From Tenrec ecaudatus (Eukaryota > Chordata > Mammalia > Afrosoricida > Tenrecidae), in the NCBI RefSeq assembly GCF_050624435.1, contig NC_134536.1, positions 128,596,758 to 128,660,757 of the forward strand: DNA of 64,000 bases. Reading direction: 5' to 3'. The notes under the pieces are model-generated. The model ran no database searches. It saw nothing but the letters and a program-made list of their open reading frames with translations, and had not been told where the DNA came from. The first letter of the stretch is position 1, and every line of letters begins with the position of its first letter. Shown piece by piece: positions 26,101-41,700 of this stretch. The position numbers and the translations under genes were made by a program.

Positions 26101-29100
26101 TAGGATTAGAAAATTACAAAAAAGGGTAAGCTTCTCTTAATGACTCATTTGAATTACCTATGAAATTAAAATACTTGCTACTTGCTTAATATCTCCTAAA
26201 ATACAAAATATATTCAATATGCAATACAAATCTTAATCAAATTAATATGCATTATTTACAAGCGCTGTACTAAGAAGGAATGAGTTAGCTAAACATGAAA
26301 ATTTAAAAATGTCAAATAATTTCACCCTGAGTGACTGTTTGGAGTAGAAATATTCATTTAATACAAGGTTAATCACATCAAATTAGTTACACATTGCTAG
26401 TGTAAATTTAGTCCAGTTTAAATTACTGTGTTCTGAAAACACTCTTTAAAGCACTAGTAAGACTTTGGAACAGTTTTAATAATTCAGAAAGGCACCCCAT
26501 GCTACTTAACTATATAGAATTTAATGATAACCTTGTTTTTAATAATGGAACTTATCATTAACAATGTAAATTATTTCCCTTTTCTAGACTGTATGCCATT
26601 CGGTGTCATTGTACTTCTAACCACAAGTAAATCTACTAGCGACTCTGGGAGAAAGATGAGGCTCTCTGCTCCTGTACAGATTTATACTTGGGAACTCTCA
26701 GGAGCAGGGCTGCTATGAGTCGGAATTGATTTTATGGCAGTAAGAGAAAAGGAAAAATTGGAGAGCCAATCTCAGTTTTTTTTCTGGTTATTTCCCCCCA
26801 CCCCCTTGAGAATCAAAAAGCAATTTTGCATTGTCCTCAGATACCCGAAATGTGAGTTCTTAGTTACATTGAATCTTTAGGGAAGGAGGATATGTTTAAT
26901 AAAATCAAAGTTTACGACTTCAGAGTTACTCTTTGAAAATAGCTTTTGGTCTTTACTATCCTCCTTAGGAGCCTAGCCTGTTGGGGACAAACCATATTTA
27001 TAGTTTCCCTCAGGTATTAATGGAAAGATCGGGATATTTAAGGCCCATAACCCAGATTTTAAATTTACTCCTATTATATAATCTTTACTATCTGTTTTCT
27101 TACTATAAAATAAATATTAAATAATATAAGATAGGTCCCTCTGAACTGAAAACCACTATATAATAATTGTTTGCTGGCTTTAGGTTGACAATAATGATGT
27201 AGTACTTCCCGTGTAAGCGTAATACTTTCTAGGAAATGGAATTCTATGAAGAAGGATAAGTCTATTCTGAAACTTGAGTTGGAATAAAATACCACCTTGA
27301 CTAGAAATGCCAGCCTCTGGCTCTGGTCTTTGAATGCTTGCATTCAGATATTGTCTAGCATGAAAGCTTTTGGAAGCTTAGGGAAGAGTGCTCGACAGGG
27401 GGAAGTAAAAGACTCTCGTACTCCGCAGGTTACTGAAGAGAGGGAAAAGCTGAAGAGTGACGGGGAAGCACGCCAGAAGAAGATGTACTATCTCAGGACT
27501 GAACTGGAGCGGCTTCATAAACAACAAGGTGCCGGACAGTTCTTTGCATGACTGCCTTTTTTGTAGTAACCTGAGCAGGAGACCTGAATAAAGAACTTTT
27601 GGAGCTCTTAGGCAGATTTCGGTGACCGGAGGCAGGCCTCTCTTTGTAAGGACAAAATTTTATACTGACAGAAAAGTTGCAGCAATAACTCTCAGATATA
27701 CTTCTCCCAGATTATAAATATTTTATTCTAGCCTTCTTTTCTCCCTCTCAACTCATGTTCATAATTTTATCTTGAAGTGTTTAAGAGTAACTTAATAGTG
27801 CTGCTTTACTCTTAAACACAACAAGAAATTCTGTTAAGTAACCACGATGGACTTATCAAAATTAGGACATTAACATGAATACAATACTGTTAGTTAGCCT
27901 CCAGGTTCAATTTATACTTCACCAGTTGTCCCATTGAGGACCTTTATAGCAAAAGAAAATCTAAGATTATACAATAAATTAATTTGTCATGTCCTTTTCA
28001 TTTCTTGTAATCTCAAATATTGAGTCTTTGTATTTATTGATATTTTCACGGTACTGACCTTTAAAGTTTTTCCTATTTTTTCAAAATAACTTATTTTTTG
28101 CTCTGTACAGTATACCCATCAAAGACGACACTACTCCAACAGTTCATAATTCAGTGCCACTGATGACATGCGTTAGTTGTAGCCATTCTCGCCCTCCTTC
28201 TCCGAGTTATTCCTCCTCAAATAACATAATGAACTCATTACTCCTCAGGTTCCTAGCTAATCTTTCAAATTGCTGTTGTATCCATTTGATCCCTTATACC
28301 AAAACCAGACTTGCTATCAGCAAGTTGATGCCGACTCCTGGCAACCCTGTGAGTTTCTGTTACTGTTAATGGGTGTAGAAAATCCTGTCTTCCCCACAGA
28401 GCTGCTAGTGGTTTCAAGCTGTGGACCTTTTGGATCGCAGCTCAATGCATAACCACTATGGGCTCTTAACAGATCCCTTCTAGATGGATCTTAAAAGATC
28501 TTAATGCTCAAGATAATACTAGTTATTGTTTGATTTTATAAAGACTTCAGGGAATATTTTGAAAGTTTAAAGATGGTTGCAGGACAAGTTTCTGAGATTT
28601 ATAAGGTCTAAATGACTAGAAAATCCGGATTCCATGAGACTTTAAAATTTTCTTCTGCATTTTCCCCTTTTTAATTTGGATTCTTCTACAAACCCTTTGG
28701 TAAACCTCTGTAATGGTAGCTGAGTACCATCCAGTTCTTCTGGTCTCGTGGCAAATTCAGTTAGCCACACATTTTACTTCTATTCCTGACTCTTCCTTTT
28801 TCTGTTGCTCCAGGCAGAGAGATCAGTTTATCTTGAATAGCTTCTTGAAAGCTCTTCTTAAGACCCCACCCAATATGGAACAAACTACTCAGTAGTTCAG
28901 AAGCACTAAATATGGTATTAGGCAATTAACCGGGATATCTCGTGAGATCATGACCCTAAATTTCCAAACCAAGGAACCAAATCTCATGATTGTACATAAA
29001 AGCAACCTCAGCAGCTATAAGTTGTTATTGGAAACATGACATTAACATTTTTAAAGAGGGTACATTTTTAGAATATCCCTTAATTTTGACTTCTGATGGT

Positions 29101-32100
29101 TCCATATAATTCAAGTAACACATTTTTAGCAGGAACATCACTGGAGTGATGCTGAATTCATATCAGGTGTAGATTTGTTTAATTAATGGTGGTGCTGACT
29201 TTGATCATTTGGTTAAGCTGTGCCAGGTTTCTCTATTGCAGTGTTGCTACTTTATCCTTTTTGGTTAGTAAATATCTTACAGGAGAGATACTTTGAAATT
29301 AAAATATTCAATTACTCCTCAACTTCCATTCTTGATTAGCATTCACCAGTGATTTTGGGCCTGAGTTAATACTTGGATGGTTTTAAAATTGTGATTTTCT
29401 AATGATTTTTACCTTTACAAATTGACTTTGTACTGTAAGGAGGAGGTTTCCTTGTGACTTACATCATTGTGAACTCAGATTATTCATTTGATGAGTTAAA
29501 ATTTGTTGTGTATAATAGGGTCACTGTGCGTTGGAACTGACCTAACAGCAACAGCCACTGGGCTTCACTGTCTAGGCTACTCTAACAGAAACATGACAAG
29601 TAGGTAGCTTTAAGAAACAAATGTGTCTTCTCACAGTTTAGGGACCACAGAAGCCAAAGCTCAAGTGCCAGCATTAGGAGAGGGCTTTCTCTTTTTTTGG
29701 ATCTGGAGGAAGGTCTTTGTTTCTTCTCAGGTTTGTTTCCCCCTGAGAGATCTCACGTGGCATGGCAGCTATTCTCTCCTGTCTGTGTTTGCTAGCTGCT
29801 TGCTTAATCGACTCTTTATTTCTCAAAAGAGGTCAGTTTAATATACATGCATTATATCAACACTACTTCATTAACACAACAAAGACCCCTTCTCAAGTGG
29901 GGTTAGAACCACAAGTACAGTAGGATTTACAGTGCATATTTTAGGGAGGGGATACAGTTCAGTTCTTAACATCATGTATTAATGTGTTCTTACCCTCAAA
30001 TTATTTCAAATTTGGCTAGTAGAGCCCCTTTGAGCTGACTCCTCTGTGTCCTTTTGATATGTATTTATCCTTTTATTAAATCGTTTTATTAGGGGCTCCA
30101 TACATACATCAGTTGTGTAAAGCACATCTGTACATTCATTGCTCTCATCATTCTCAAAATATTTGCTCTCCACTTAAGCCTCTGGCATCAGGTCCTCATT
30201 TCCTCCCCCTCCCTCCCTGCTCCCACCTCTTTCATGAGCCCTTGATAGTATATAAATTATTATTTTGTCATATCTTTCCCTGTCCGACGTCTCCCTTCAC
30301 CCACTTTTCTGTTGTCCGTCCCCCAGGGAGGAGGTCACATGTAGACCCTTGTAATCGGTTCCTTCTTTCCAACCCACTCACCCTCTACCCTCCCAGTATT
30401 GCCACTCAGACCACTGGTCTTGAAGGGATCATCCGCCCTGGATTCCCTGTGTTTCCAGTTCTTATCTGTACCTGTGTACAACCTCTGGTCTAGCTAGACT
30501 TGCAAGGTAAAATTTGGATCATGATAGTGGGGGAAGCTTTAGGAACACGAGGAAAGTTGTATTATTCATCATTACTACAATACATCGCACCTTGACTAGC
30601 TCGTCAACTCCCCTAGACCTCTGCAAGGGAATCTCCAGTGGCCGTATTCATCCTTTTTATAGTACTTCCTTTTTGGCACACAAAAATGTTCCATGATGCC
30701 TCACTTTTGATTCCATCTCATCATTTATGCTTTCAGGAATTCATGAACACCATGTGGAAAGAGACTAATAAACCTTGTATGGCGATAGTGTGGCAGAACA
30801 GAGGGTGGGAGAAGAGTTGTTTGGGGCTGGTTTTGGAACTTAACTGTAGTTATTAATCCTGTGAATGCTATTGCAAGATAACATGCAATTTGGGATAGGA
30901 GGTAACATTGGAAGAGCCTGAGGCAAAGCCTAAAACTCAGTGGAGTTAGCAAAGGATCTTTAGATTAAGTAAAATATATATGGCTGAAGGTTTTTTACTC
31001 TCTAAAAAACTCTTTGTACTCAGGATTCATAGGTACACATTAAAACATTTTGGGGATGCCCGATGCACACCAACTTGCATCTACCATTTGGGGCCTCATA
31101 GAGCCCTGGAAGCCTTGGGTATAAATTCTTGGCTAACAATCCTACACAAAAGATAGTTTTCTCATCTCTCTGGAAGCTTCATCTAAATCAGCCCTGTGGA
31201 ATGAGAGACTTGCTTGCTTTTAGCAACTTTTGTGAGAAAAGATTTTATAATCGTAAGTCTTAATAGATTGATGCTTGTTATAATATGACGTGCCTTAATT
31301 TTCTTTCCCTGTGTTGCTTTCTGTTGATACTTGACTGCTCAGGAGAAATGCTCCGCAAGAAACGAAGGGAGAAGGATGGTCACAAAGACCCACTCCTGGT
31401 GGAGGTGAGTCGCCTCCAGGATAACATTGTGAAGGACATTGCAAAACTACAGCAAGAGGCAGACGAGGCAGAAAAGAAACAGTCGGAACTTGACAAAGTG
31501 GCTCAGATCTTGGGAATTGACATTTTTGATAAGCCCCAGAAGTCTTCAAATGACAGTAAAGAGTCTCTAGAGAAACCTGAGAAAGCAGAAAGAGCGAAGA
31601 GTCCAGAAAAAATGTCATCCCCCTCAGACTCCTCAAACAACAAGGTAACAATTCAGCTTTTCATGTTGATTATTTTCTCTCATAGACTTTTTTTTAAATA
31701 CTTTTATTGGGGGCTCTTAGATCTCTTATCACAATCCATACATCTATGTGTCCAGCACATTTATACATACGTTGTCATCATTTTCAGTGCATTTTATTTC
31801 TACTTGAGCCCTTGGTATCAGCTCCTCATTTCCCCCCTCCCTCCCTCGTGAACCCTTGATAATTTACAGATCATTATTTTCATATCTTCCATCATCCTCT
31901 GTCACCCTTCACCCACTTTTCTGTTGCTCATCCCCCTGGGAGGGGGTTATATGTTGATCCTTGTGATTGATTCCTCCTTTCTTCCCCCACCATCCTCTTA
32001 TCCTCCTGGTATCTCTATTCTCATTGTTGGCCCTGAGGGGAGTTTATCTATCCTGGATCCCTGTGTTGCGGCCTCTTACCTGTAGCTGTGTGCATGTTCT

Positions 32101-32647
32101 GGTTTAACCTGATTTGTAAGGTAGAATTGAGGTCATGATAGGGAAGGGAGGAAGCATTAAAGAACTAGAGGAAAGTAGTGTGTTTCATCAGTGCTATACT
32201 GCACCCTGACTAGCTCATCACTTTTCCTTGTGACCTTTCTTTGAGGGCATGTCCAATAGTCTACAGATGGGCTTGGGTCTCTACTCCTTGTCTGGTATGA
32301 TTTTGTTCTGGGTCTTAGATGCCTGATACATTATCCCATCGATACCTCATGATCACACAGGCTGGTGGGCTTTGTTGCTTCTCAGCTAGATGGCCGCTTG
32401 TTTGTCTTTAAACCTTTAAGAGTCCAGATGTTTTCTTTTGAAAGCTGGTCACCCAACAATTTTCTTCACCATATTTGCTTATGTACCCATTTTGTGTTCA
32501 GTGATCAAGCCAGTTGAGCATCACAGAATGCCGGATTGTTAGAACAAAGTGTTCTTGTGTTGAGGGAGTACTTGAGTCGAGGCCCAATATCTATCTGCTA
32601 CCTTAATTCTTAACATATAGCTATGAGTATGTAGTTCTATTCCTCTC

Positions 32648-32715
<68 letters not shown>

Positions 32716-35700
32716 CATATGTACATGCCTGTATTTAGACCTCTATAAATGTCCTTTGCCTCCTGGTTCTTTCCTCTATTTTCTTTTACTTTGCTCTTGT
32801 CGCACCAACATGTTCGGCCTTCATTCAGATTTAGTTATTTCTTGCTCTTACATGCCCTTAGGTATCCTATGCCCCTCTCTCCATTGATTTTAGTTCACTT
32901 GTTCCCTTATCTCTGGGTTGGTTTCACCTCCTCTTTCTTCTCCCACCTCCCCTTCTCTCCCAAACCATTGGTCCCGCTGTTTTCGTGTCCAAATTGTTTA
33001 TCCCGCCTATCTTATTTAGACAAACATGTAGAGACATTAGTAAGTGCAAAAACCAGGAAAAGCCAAACAAAACAACAAAGGAAGACAAAACCAATAAAAC
33101 AATAATAACAACAAAAAGAAAGCCAATGACAAAAAAGGAAACGCTTATAAATAGTTCCAGGTCTGTTTTTTGACCTTTAAGGGAGTGTTTTCCAGTCAAG
33201 TTCGATGGGATGCCACACTCTATTTTTGGTATTCCCTGGGGATTTCATTGCTTTGCTTCCCTTGCTGCTTTGTGGCATGCCTTTAGTGTTTTGCCCCAGT
33301 GTGATGGATGGAGTCAGATTGGGCATAATTCTTGCACTGTGTCTCCAGTGTTGTTCCCCGTAGCACTATGGTTCAGTGAGGGACATCGGGTCTCGTGGTG
33401 GGGCCAGCCCTATGGTCATCTGTGAATTGACTGCTCTGAACAGGAATGTTGTTCTCAGGGCTTGGTGGCCCAGGATGTGTCCCCCTCACTCTCCATCCCT
33501 CTTCGTTTCTCCTGTGTGCTCGTAATTAAATGTGCCCCTCTCCCCAAGCTTTACTTTCAGTGCTGTCCTCTGAAGTGCTTTCTTCTTGTGTGGGTGGGGA
33601 TGGGGTCCATATAGTTGGGATTGGGGCTAGCCCCACAGATCTCTCTATTGGTTTCCTGGGACATGCCTGTATGTTGTATTAGCATCTTGGCATATCAGGT
33701 TTCCCATAGAGTCTTTACAGCAGCTTTTAAACTATTAAACTATTATCAGCTACTTCTAATCTCTACTCTTGTTAGAATTACTTTTTGAAACATTGATTAG
33801 ATTGTGCTCTCCTCTGGAATCCCAGCAATTCTGTTACCCATAACGTAGAATACAAAATCCTCAGCATTCAAGTTCATCCGCAATCTAGTTTTTAGCCGTG
33901 TACTCCTTAACCCAACACAATACTCCTAACCCACCCAATCATAAGTTGGCGATATTCTCACGACTTGTATTTATCATTTTGGGGCTCATATTAATAAAGC
34001 CAGTGAACTTATTTCAGTTATCAGATCAGCAGTATTTGACACATGGAACCATTCTTATCCTAAAACTGCTTTCTTTCCTTCTACCATACTTCTTTTCCTC
34101 CTAGTATTCTGCTGCAGCTTTGCTTAGGCCTCTTTGTGGCCTATCCTTTTGCTCTCTGATCTTTTAATATTTGAATGCCTCAATTCTCCAGAATTCCACT
34201 CTCCTGTTAGGCCATTCCTTCCAGACTGTGTTCAAATACGTGGCTGATAACTTCCAGTTTTATATTTTAGCATAAATCATACTTATGAGATCCAAACCTG
34301 AGTGCCCAGGAACTTATTCATCATTTCTACTTCACTGCTTCATAAAAAACAAACTCACCCACTGCTATCCAGTTGAGTCCACCACATAGGGACTCATATG
34401 GTTGGCAATATTATAATTCTTTACAGGAGTAGTTATCATTTTCCCCTGTGAGAGCAGCTAGTGGGTTTGAACTCGAGGTGTTGTCTGCACCATGCTCACA
34501 ATCATTAGAGATGAACCCATGGTTGCAGCCACTGTCAATCTTGTGAACTGCCTTCTTTTTTGCTGATCTACCTTACCAGCCTTGATGCCATTTTCCTGTG
34601 ACTTTTCTCTCCTGATAATGTGTCCCAAGTAGGTGAGACAAAGTCTTGCCATCTTTGCTTCTAAGGAACATTCTGGTTGTACTTCTAAGGTGAATTTGTT
34701 TGTTCTTCTGACTGTGGTATTTTTTTTTTACCAACATTGTAATTCAAATGCATCACTTCTTTGGTCTTTTGTCAAACTTTCACACATATATGAGGTAATT
34801 GAAAATACCACATCTTGGATCAGGCACACCTTAGGCCTCAAAGTGAAATCTTTGCTCTCCAATGCTCTAAAAAGGTCTTGTACAACAAATTTTCCCAATG
34901 CATTATGTTGTTTGCTTTCTTGGCTGTTGCTTGCTTGAGCCTTGATTGTGAATCCAACCAAAATGAATTTTTGGCAACTTTAATCCTTTTCCCATTTATC
35001 ATGATGTTGTCTATTGGTTTTCTTTACATTGAGTTGTAATCCACACTAAAGGCTTCAATCCTAATCTTCTTTAGGAAGTGCTTCAAGTCTTCCTTGATTT
35101 GAGCAAGCAGCTTGGGTTATCGACATATTGAAGGCTGCTAATAAGTTTCCTCCCAATTCTGATGCTGTGCTCTTCATATAGTCCAGCTTCTCAGATTATT
35201 TGCTCAGCACACAGATTGAGTAAATATGGGAAAAGGATACAACCTTTACTGATTTTAAACCACTCAGTATTCCCTTTGATTTCAAACCATGCAGTATTCC
35301 CTTATTCCCTTGGTCTAGATACAGGTTCCACATGACCACAATGAAGTGTTCTCTCATTCTTCTCGATGTTATCCATAGTTACATAGCAAATAAGGCACAA
35401 GTAAATGTCTGGTATTTTCTGCTTTCAGTTAATATATATTTGACATAAGCAATGACATCCCTCAATCTACGTCATCTTTTGAATGCAACTTGAGTTTCTG
35501 TTGATGTACTACTGCAACGCATCATTGAATTATCTTCAGCAGAATTTTATTTGCATGTAATATTAATGATATTTTTCTATAATTTTTATATTCTGTTGTA
35601 TCACCTTTCTCTGTAATGAGCACAAATATTGATCTTTTCCAGTTGGTTGGCCATTGAACTATCTTCCAAACTTTTAGAGACAGACAGCTTCAAGTGCTTA

Positions 35701-38700
35701 ATGTTGAAATATTCCGTTGGTATTCCATTGATTCCTGGGAGGGAGTTTTGCTTTTGCCTTTTACTAATATCTTCAGTGCATATTGTACTTTCCATGTCAG
35801 CGTTTTTGAAATGGTTGAATGTTGAACAGTTCTTTAGCATTCAATATTTTGCCCATAGAACTCTATAGGCAATTTTGCCCATAAAATATTGCAACTCAAG
35901 GCTTGATTTTTTTTTCTTCAGTTCTTTCAGCTTGAGATAGTGCAAAGCATGTTTTTCCTTTTTGACTTTATAACTCCAGGTGTTTGCACATTTCTATTTC
36001 ATCTTTTTTATCTTTTATTTGTTGTCTGTTTAATGACATTTAGCTATGGATAGTGTTCTTGATGATGTCCCGCAGCTCACCTGGTCTTCAGTCTTAGTGT
36101 CCAGTGTGTCAAATCTGATGCTGAGATGTTCTCCAAATTCGGGTGGGATATACTAAGGTCATATTTTGGCTCTCGCAGACTTATTTTAATTTTCTTCAAG
36201 TCCCTCTTCAGCTTACATATCAACAATTGATGATCTGTTCCACAGTCGACCCCTGGACGTTTTGACTAATAACATTGAGCTGCTCCATCATCTATCCTCA
36301 CAGATTTGGTCAAATTATTTTATTTCATTTTTACTTTTTAGTGTTCTATTGTAAATTAGATGGAGGGATTACATATCAGATTATCATTTTTTTAATTAAA
36401 CAATTTATCAAACTTTAATAGCTAGCCTTGTCTCCTAATCTTTTTTTTGTTTGTTTTGCCCTTCTCCCTCTTGTAAGGTGTTACCCCCCCCTTTCACGTA
36501 AGTTACTACCTATCTACTCTCTAGCCCTGTTGCTTCACTTCCCACCCACCTCCCTTTCATAGGCATCACTCAGAGACGAGTTATAGGCGGTGCCTGTATT
36601 TTGGGTGCCTTGGTTTACCTGTCACTGCAATTCAACACAGAACCCTCTTTTGAGCTCACACAGGTCATTTTGTCCCTACATGAACCAACTCTGGAGCTTT
36701 GGCGGCCTCTGTTCTTCACTGGCTAATCAAGTCACTCCATCTGGCTGTCCACAGCTGGCTCTGTGGGTGTCTTGGAGCCAGCACTGCACCCCTGCTAAGT
36801 CAGTACCTTCTCAGGCGCTGATCTCCACAGTGATGATGTTCTGCTTGGCACAGGCCTTAATGTCTGAGAGCCTCATTAAGGACTTCATCTCTTCCACACT
36901 CATAGAGTTGATTGGTCTTACTGAAAAGTATCAGGACTAAGGTTTCGGCAAAGATGTTCTAAGGAAAGGTGAGCACAGGATGCAGAGAGCTGTGTGGGGT
37001 CAGAGGCACCCGGCAAGAATGCCCCCATGTATATCTAAGGCTGTTAAATCTTTACAGGAGTAGAAACTAGCCTTGTCTGTTTTGCCCTGTTGGGGAACAA
37101 CACGACTCATAACCAAGGGCTTAGGAGAGCATGGCAGTTTCCATAGTAACTAAGCCAGATGCCCCCCCTACCCATCACCACCACCACCACCTTTAGCTCT
37201 CTGACCATGATCATTTTCTGGGCCACAATGTCAGTGAGATTGGTACCCACCATGGACCACATCAGGGGAGGGTCCCCCAGGTCTCCCTTCCCATTGTGGG
37301 CACTCAGCTGTGCTGTGTCAAGGAACTAAGCGTGACCAAGTGGGGGTGACCCTGTGCCCATTCTGCATGCGCTACACTAGTAATGTCTTCCCGCGACTCC
37401 CAACAGGAAGCACATCCAGCTTTGGTCAATGTGACTCCTGTTTGTTTTCCTGGCTAGGTCCTTGTTACAGTCACCGTTTATGTTGGTGATAAAAAATTTA
37501 CAATGAAGAGGTTATTTATTGATCTTACAGAATTCTGTCATGTGAACTTAACATTGTTTCTATCACCAAGGCCATATTTTCCAACTACTGCCCCTTCCTC
37601 TTTGTTTCTAACTTATACATTCCAGTCACCAATACTTTTCAATGCATCTTGATTGCATATTTGATCAATTTTAGACAGAAGTTGTTAGAATTCTTTAATT
37701 TCATTAGCACTAGCTGTAGTGGTTGGTGTGTAAATTTGCATAGTATTTCTATTAACTGGACTTGCTTATAGGAGTATAGATATTATTCGATCACAGGCAA
37801 TATTATACATCAAGATTTTGAAATGTTGTTTTTGATGATGAATGCATGCTATTCTTTCTGCTTTTCCATGTACTATAACTATAGTTCAATTAGATCAAGC
37901 ATGATTGTACAATTATTGCCACCATGATTTTCAAAACATTTTCTATCTTCTTGTACTCTTTGGTATCAGCTCCCTTTATCCCCTCCCTCTTTTCCCCTCC
38001 ACCCCCAAGAGCCCCTGTATCTTACACCATCCAATGTATCTGTTCACCTATCATTCTGCTATTGTTCTCCTTGAATGGGTTTGTATAGTCATCATTGCTA
38101 TCAGTTGTGTCGTTCCCCCCTCACCATACCATTCTTGAATTTGTCATTGATTTGTAAATCCTTACTGAAATCTGCCATTTTTGATCTTCATCAGCAAATG
38201 CTTCAAGTCCTCACTTTCAGTAAGCAAGGTTGACAAGTCTCATAGGTACCTTAAAATCAACATGTCCCAACTAAACCAGTGAGTGTGGTCACCTTCCCTC
38301 CAACATTTTCTTCTAACAATGTTACCCATTATCAATAAATAGTACCAGTAAACATCAATTTTTATGCCCAAAACCCAAAAAAGATCCTTAGAGTTTCCCT
38401 CTCCCTAGCTGCTACACACTTAATTATAAATCTGGCAATTCTCCAAAGTATGTCTGTACCATCTACCTCATCTTTGTTGCTGTCTTCATTTCATGATTGT
38501 ATTACAACCTTTAATTATTTCTCCACTTTACAGCCAACGAGAGTGATACCTCTTGCCTGTCTTTTGAGCCTCAAGTCATATTTTTCTCCCTTGCTCACTA
38601 TATTTCCTTTGTTAGATTTTTAATTTCTCAGATACAGCATTTCTCTAATGCCTTTGCATCCTTTATTCCCTTTGCTTACCATATAAACCCTACTCTTGTC

Positions 38701-41700
38701 CCTTTGCTTACGAGCTCATATTTGTCCTTCCTATCTCAGCTTTAATTACTCTCTTAACTCCCATTACTGATTCTCCATACTACTAACTGTGCTTGATAAA
38801 CATTCTCATCATAGTTTATCATTTTCCTTTTTAGCACTTTTGACCGTTTTAATTATAGAATTACATGTATACTTATTTTATATAAGGGGTCAAGGGTCAT
38901 ATCTGTCTCATCTATAAGTGTAATTAATCTCTAATACATAGTTGAGTACCTGGCACATGATAGTGCTGAAGTTGATTACATAGTGAATCTTTCTCCTGAA
39001 ACCCTCTCTCTGTTGTATTTTACACTCCTACCACTTCAAAATGCTTGCAGTTTTCTAGATGTGTAATATGATATCACACCTCCCTGATTGTGCATTAATC
39101 ATTCTTTTTCTCCTGGTTCCCCTTTTTAAGCTTTGTGAGGAATTCTTAGAATCTCTCATGGATTTAGTTCACAGTTATTAGTGCTCTCATAATATGTAAT
39201 TTGTTGTTGTTAAAACTAATTTCTTTCCCTCTTATCTGGAATTTGTTCTAGTGTCTATCTCTTCCATTATAAGACTGAATAACTTAATTATCTTTGTGTT
39301 TCCTGTGACATCCACCATGTCTAGCACATAGTAAATGCTCAGTTTATGGTAGAAGGAGGATATTCTGGATTCTTTTTATCATTCTGCTCTATTTTATCCA
39401 CGTTTTTTGGAATAGTATTTCTCTTCCTCAGCCAGGAAGGGCTATAATCTTTTATACCTGGATCACTGAATTCAGAGGTTTTGGGTTAAAGAAAAACTTG
39501 AAGTGTTGGCCCGTTATAGTTAATTTATGTACTGCTTGGGGGTGATCTTATGTACCAGCTTGATTGGGGTAAGTCTTCATGTTCTCTGAAGTTACCAGGA
39601 TTATGTTGTAATCTAGTTTTCATTTCAGCTAGAGCTACTCTCTTCCACCTGTCTTTGTTATTTCTTCTTTCTTTAAATGTGCATAATTGTTGTGAGCATT
39701 ACTTTCTCTTGTGTACACACATGCAACCTCACACTTTTACCTCCCCTGGAGATAACCATTATTAATACTGTGTGTATATTATTCCAAATCATTTTTCTCA
39801 TGAATTCACTTAATAATTCTTTCTTGATCACAAAAAGGGTGCCAGCCACTGATCTGGATATTGAGATGTAGCAGAGAGCTATAGAGACAAAATTCTTATT
39901 CTCGAGATTAGAAGACACAATAAACAACTACCGTATATACTCGTGTATAAGCCGAGTTTTTTTCAGCACAAAAAATGTGCTGAAAAACTGGGGTTCGGCT
40001 TATACATGGGTCAGTGGTTCCCCAGCGACGTGTAACATCTCGCTGGGGCCCACTCGAGGTAACAGGATAAGCGCCTGTTATCTCACAGGTGATTGCCCTT
40101 TCTCCACTGTTCATTCAAAGCCCCGCTGACACTGCAGGGCTTTGAATGTTTGTTTACTCACATCTAACCAATCAGAGCCGTCCTATGATGTGTATCTTTA
40201 AATAAGCCTTTTAAAGACCATGTGCGAAGGATATGACATGAATGGATGTCATCTGGTCAAGCCCGACTAACAAAAGGAGGAAATCTCATGAAGCCTGACA
40301 TAGAGTTAATAGCAAAGTGGGTTCGAGATGCATGGGAAGACATTCCAGAAGACATGGTGCGACGTGCCTTCCAGAAATGTAGTATTAGTAATGCTGTGGA
40401 TGGCAGTGAAGACTGCGCTTTGTATGAAAATGACAGCAGTGGTGGTGATGACGGCAATCTCAGTGAGGACAGCGTCTACGATGACCTCACACCAGCTGAA
40501 GCTCTGTGTTGGGATACAGATGATGATGAGGAATCCAGTTTTGAAGGATTTTATCACTTTATATTTTAGCTTGGTTGCTGATTGAGCTCAGGGAATAGTC
40601 CTCTTAAGGTATCATTGTTGATACCTTATTGTTTTTGTTGAACCTATTTTCCATTTACTGTGCTGGTTTACTAATGCTAAATGGCTTGTTGTCCTTTTAT
40701 TTATGTTTTTTATTTAAAATAACTATTTAAATACATTACCCCACTGATGTCTCAATTTTTAGTAATTTTATTTTCATTTGTTTTGATTATTGAAACTCAC
40801 CAATAGCTTCTGCATTTTAGACCCTAGGCTTATACTCGAGTCAATCAGTTTTTCTGGTTTCCCAGGTAATAATTAGGTACCTTGGCGTATACTCTGGTCA
40901 GCTTATAGTCGAGTATATATAGTATATGTTACATGATGATAAGTAACTCAAAAAAGAAAAGCAGAATAAGGGACATAGTGTGACTGTATATTTTATGTAA
41001 AGTGGTTAGGGGAGGTCTTTTGGAAAAGGTGACCTTTGACATTTTTATGCCTATTTGCTTATCTTTACTGATATTCAAATATATTTTAATATTTAATTTT
41101 CTTATTATATCATGGACCATTTTCCATGTCAGTAAGCGTACTCTTATTATGACACTTTTAACAACTTGATTTTAATGTTGTTGTACAGATAATCCTTAGG
41201 ATAAATGTCCGAGTGGAATTGCTGGGTAAAAGGGTAAACAATTTAAGGTGTGTAATGTGTAGCCTTAGGAGCCTTGGTGGCATAGTGGTTACACATTGGG
41301 ATTTAACTACAAGGTCAGCAGTTTGAACCTACCAACCACGCTTTGGGAGTAATACTGCCTTTTTGTTCCCATAAAGAGTTACAGTCTCGGAAACCCACAG
41401 GGGCAGTTTTACTCTGTCCCATATGAGTAAGGATTGACTCAATACAGTGAGTTTTGTTTGGTAATAGGAGTTCTTAGATTATCCTCCATGTGTTCCTTCT
41501 TCTGTGTATTGAATGGGTTCTCATAGTGAATGATTATCTTTGTTGCCCTAATGATTTTTCTTCTTTCCTCCTATCAACTTTGCTCTACCAGTCAGTATTC
41601 CAGAGGCCAGTTTCCTTCATCTTGTTTACTGTAGAATCTTATCCTTACCTAACTCAGAATTACCCTTTTCTATGCTTATACCCTGACATAAACCCAAACT

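Noticed and set aside
30113-30493. 126-codon frame, with similar frames at 12607-12975 and 55843-56349
   Set aside because: All three are the antisense strand of the L1 3' UTR; their shared peptides reflect the repeat, not a gene family.
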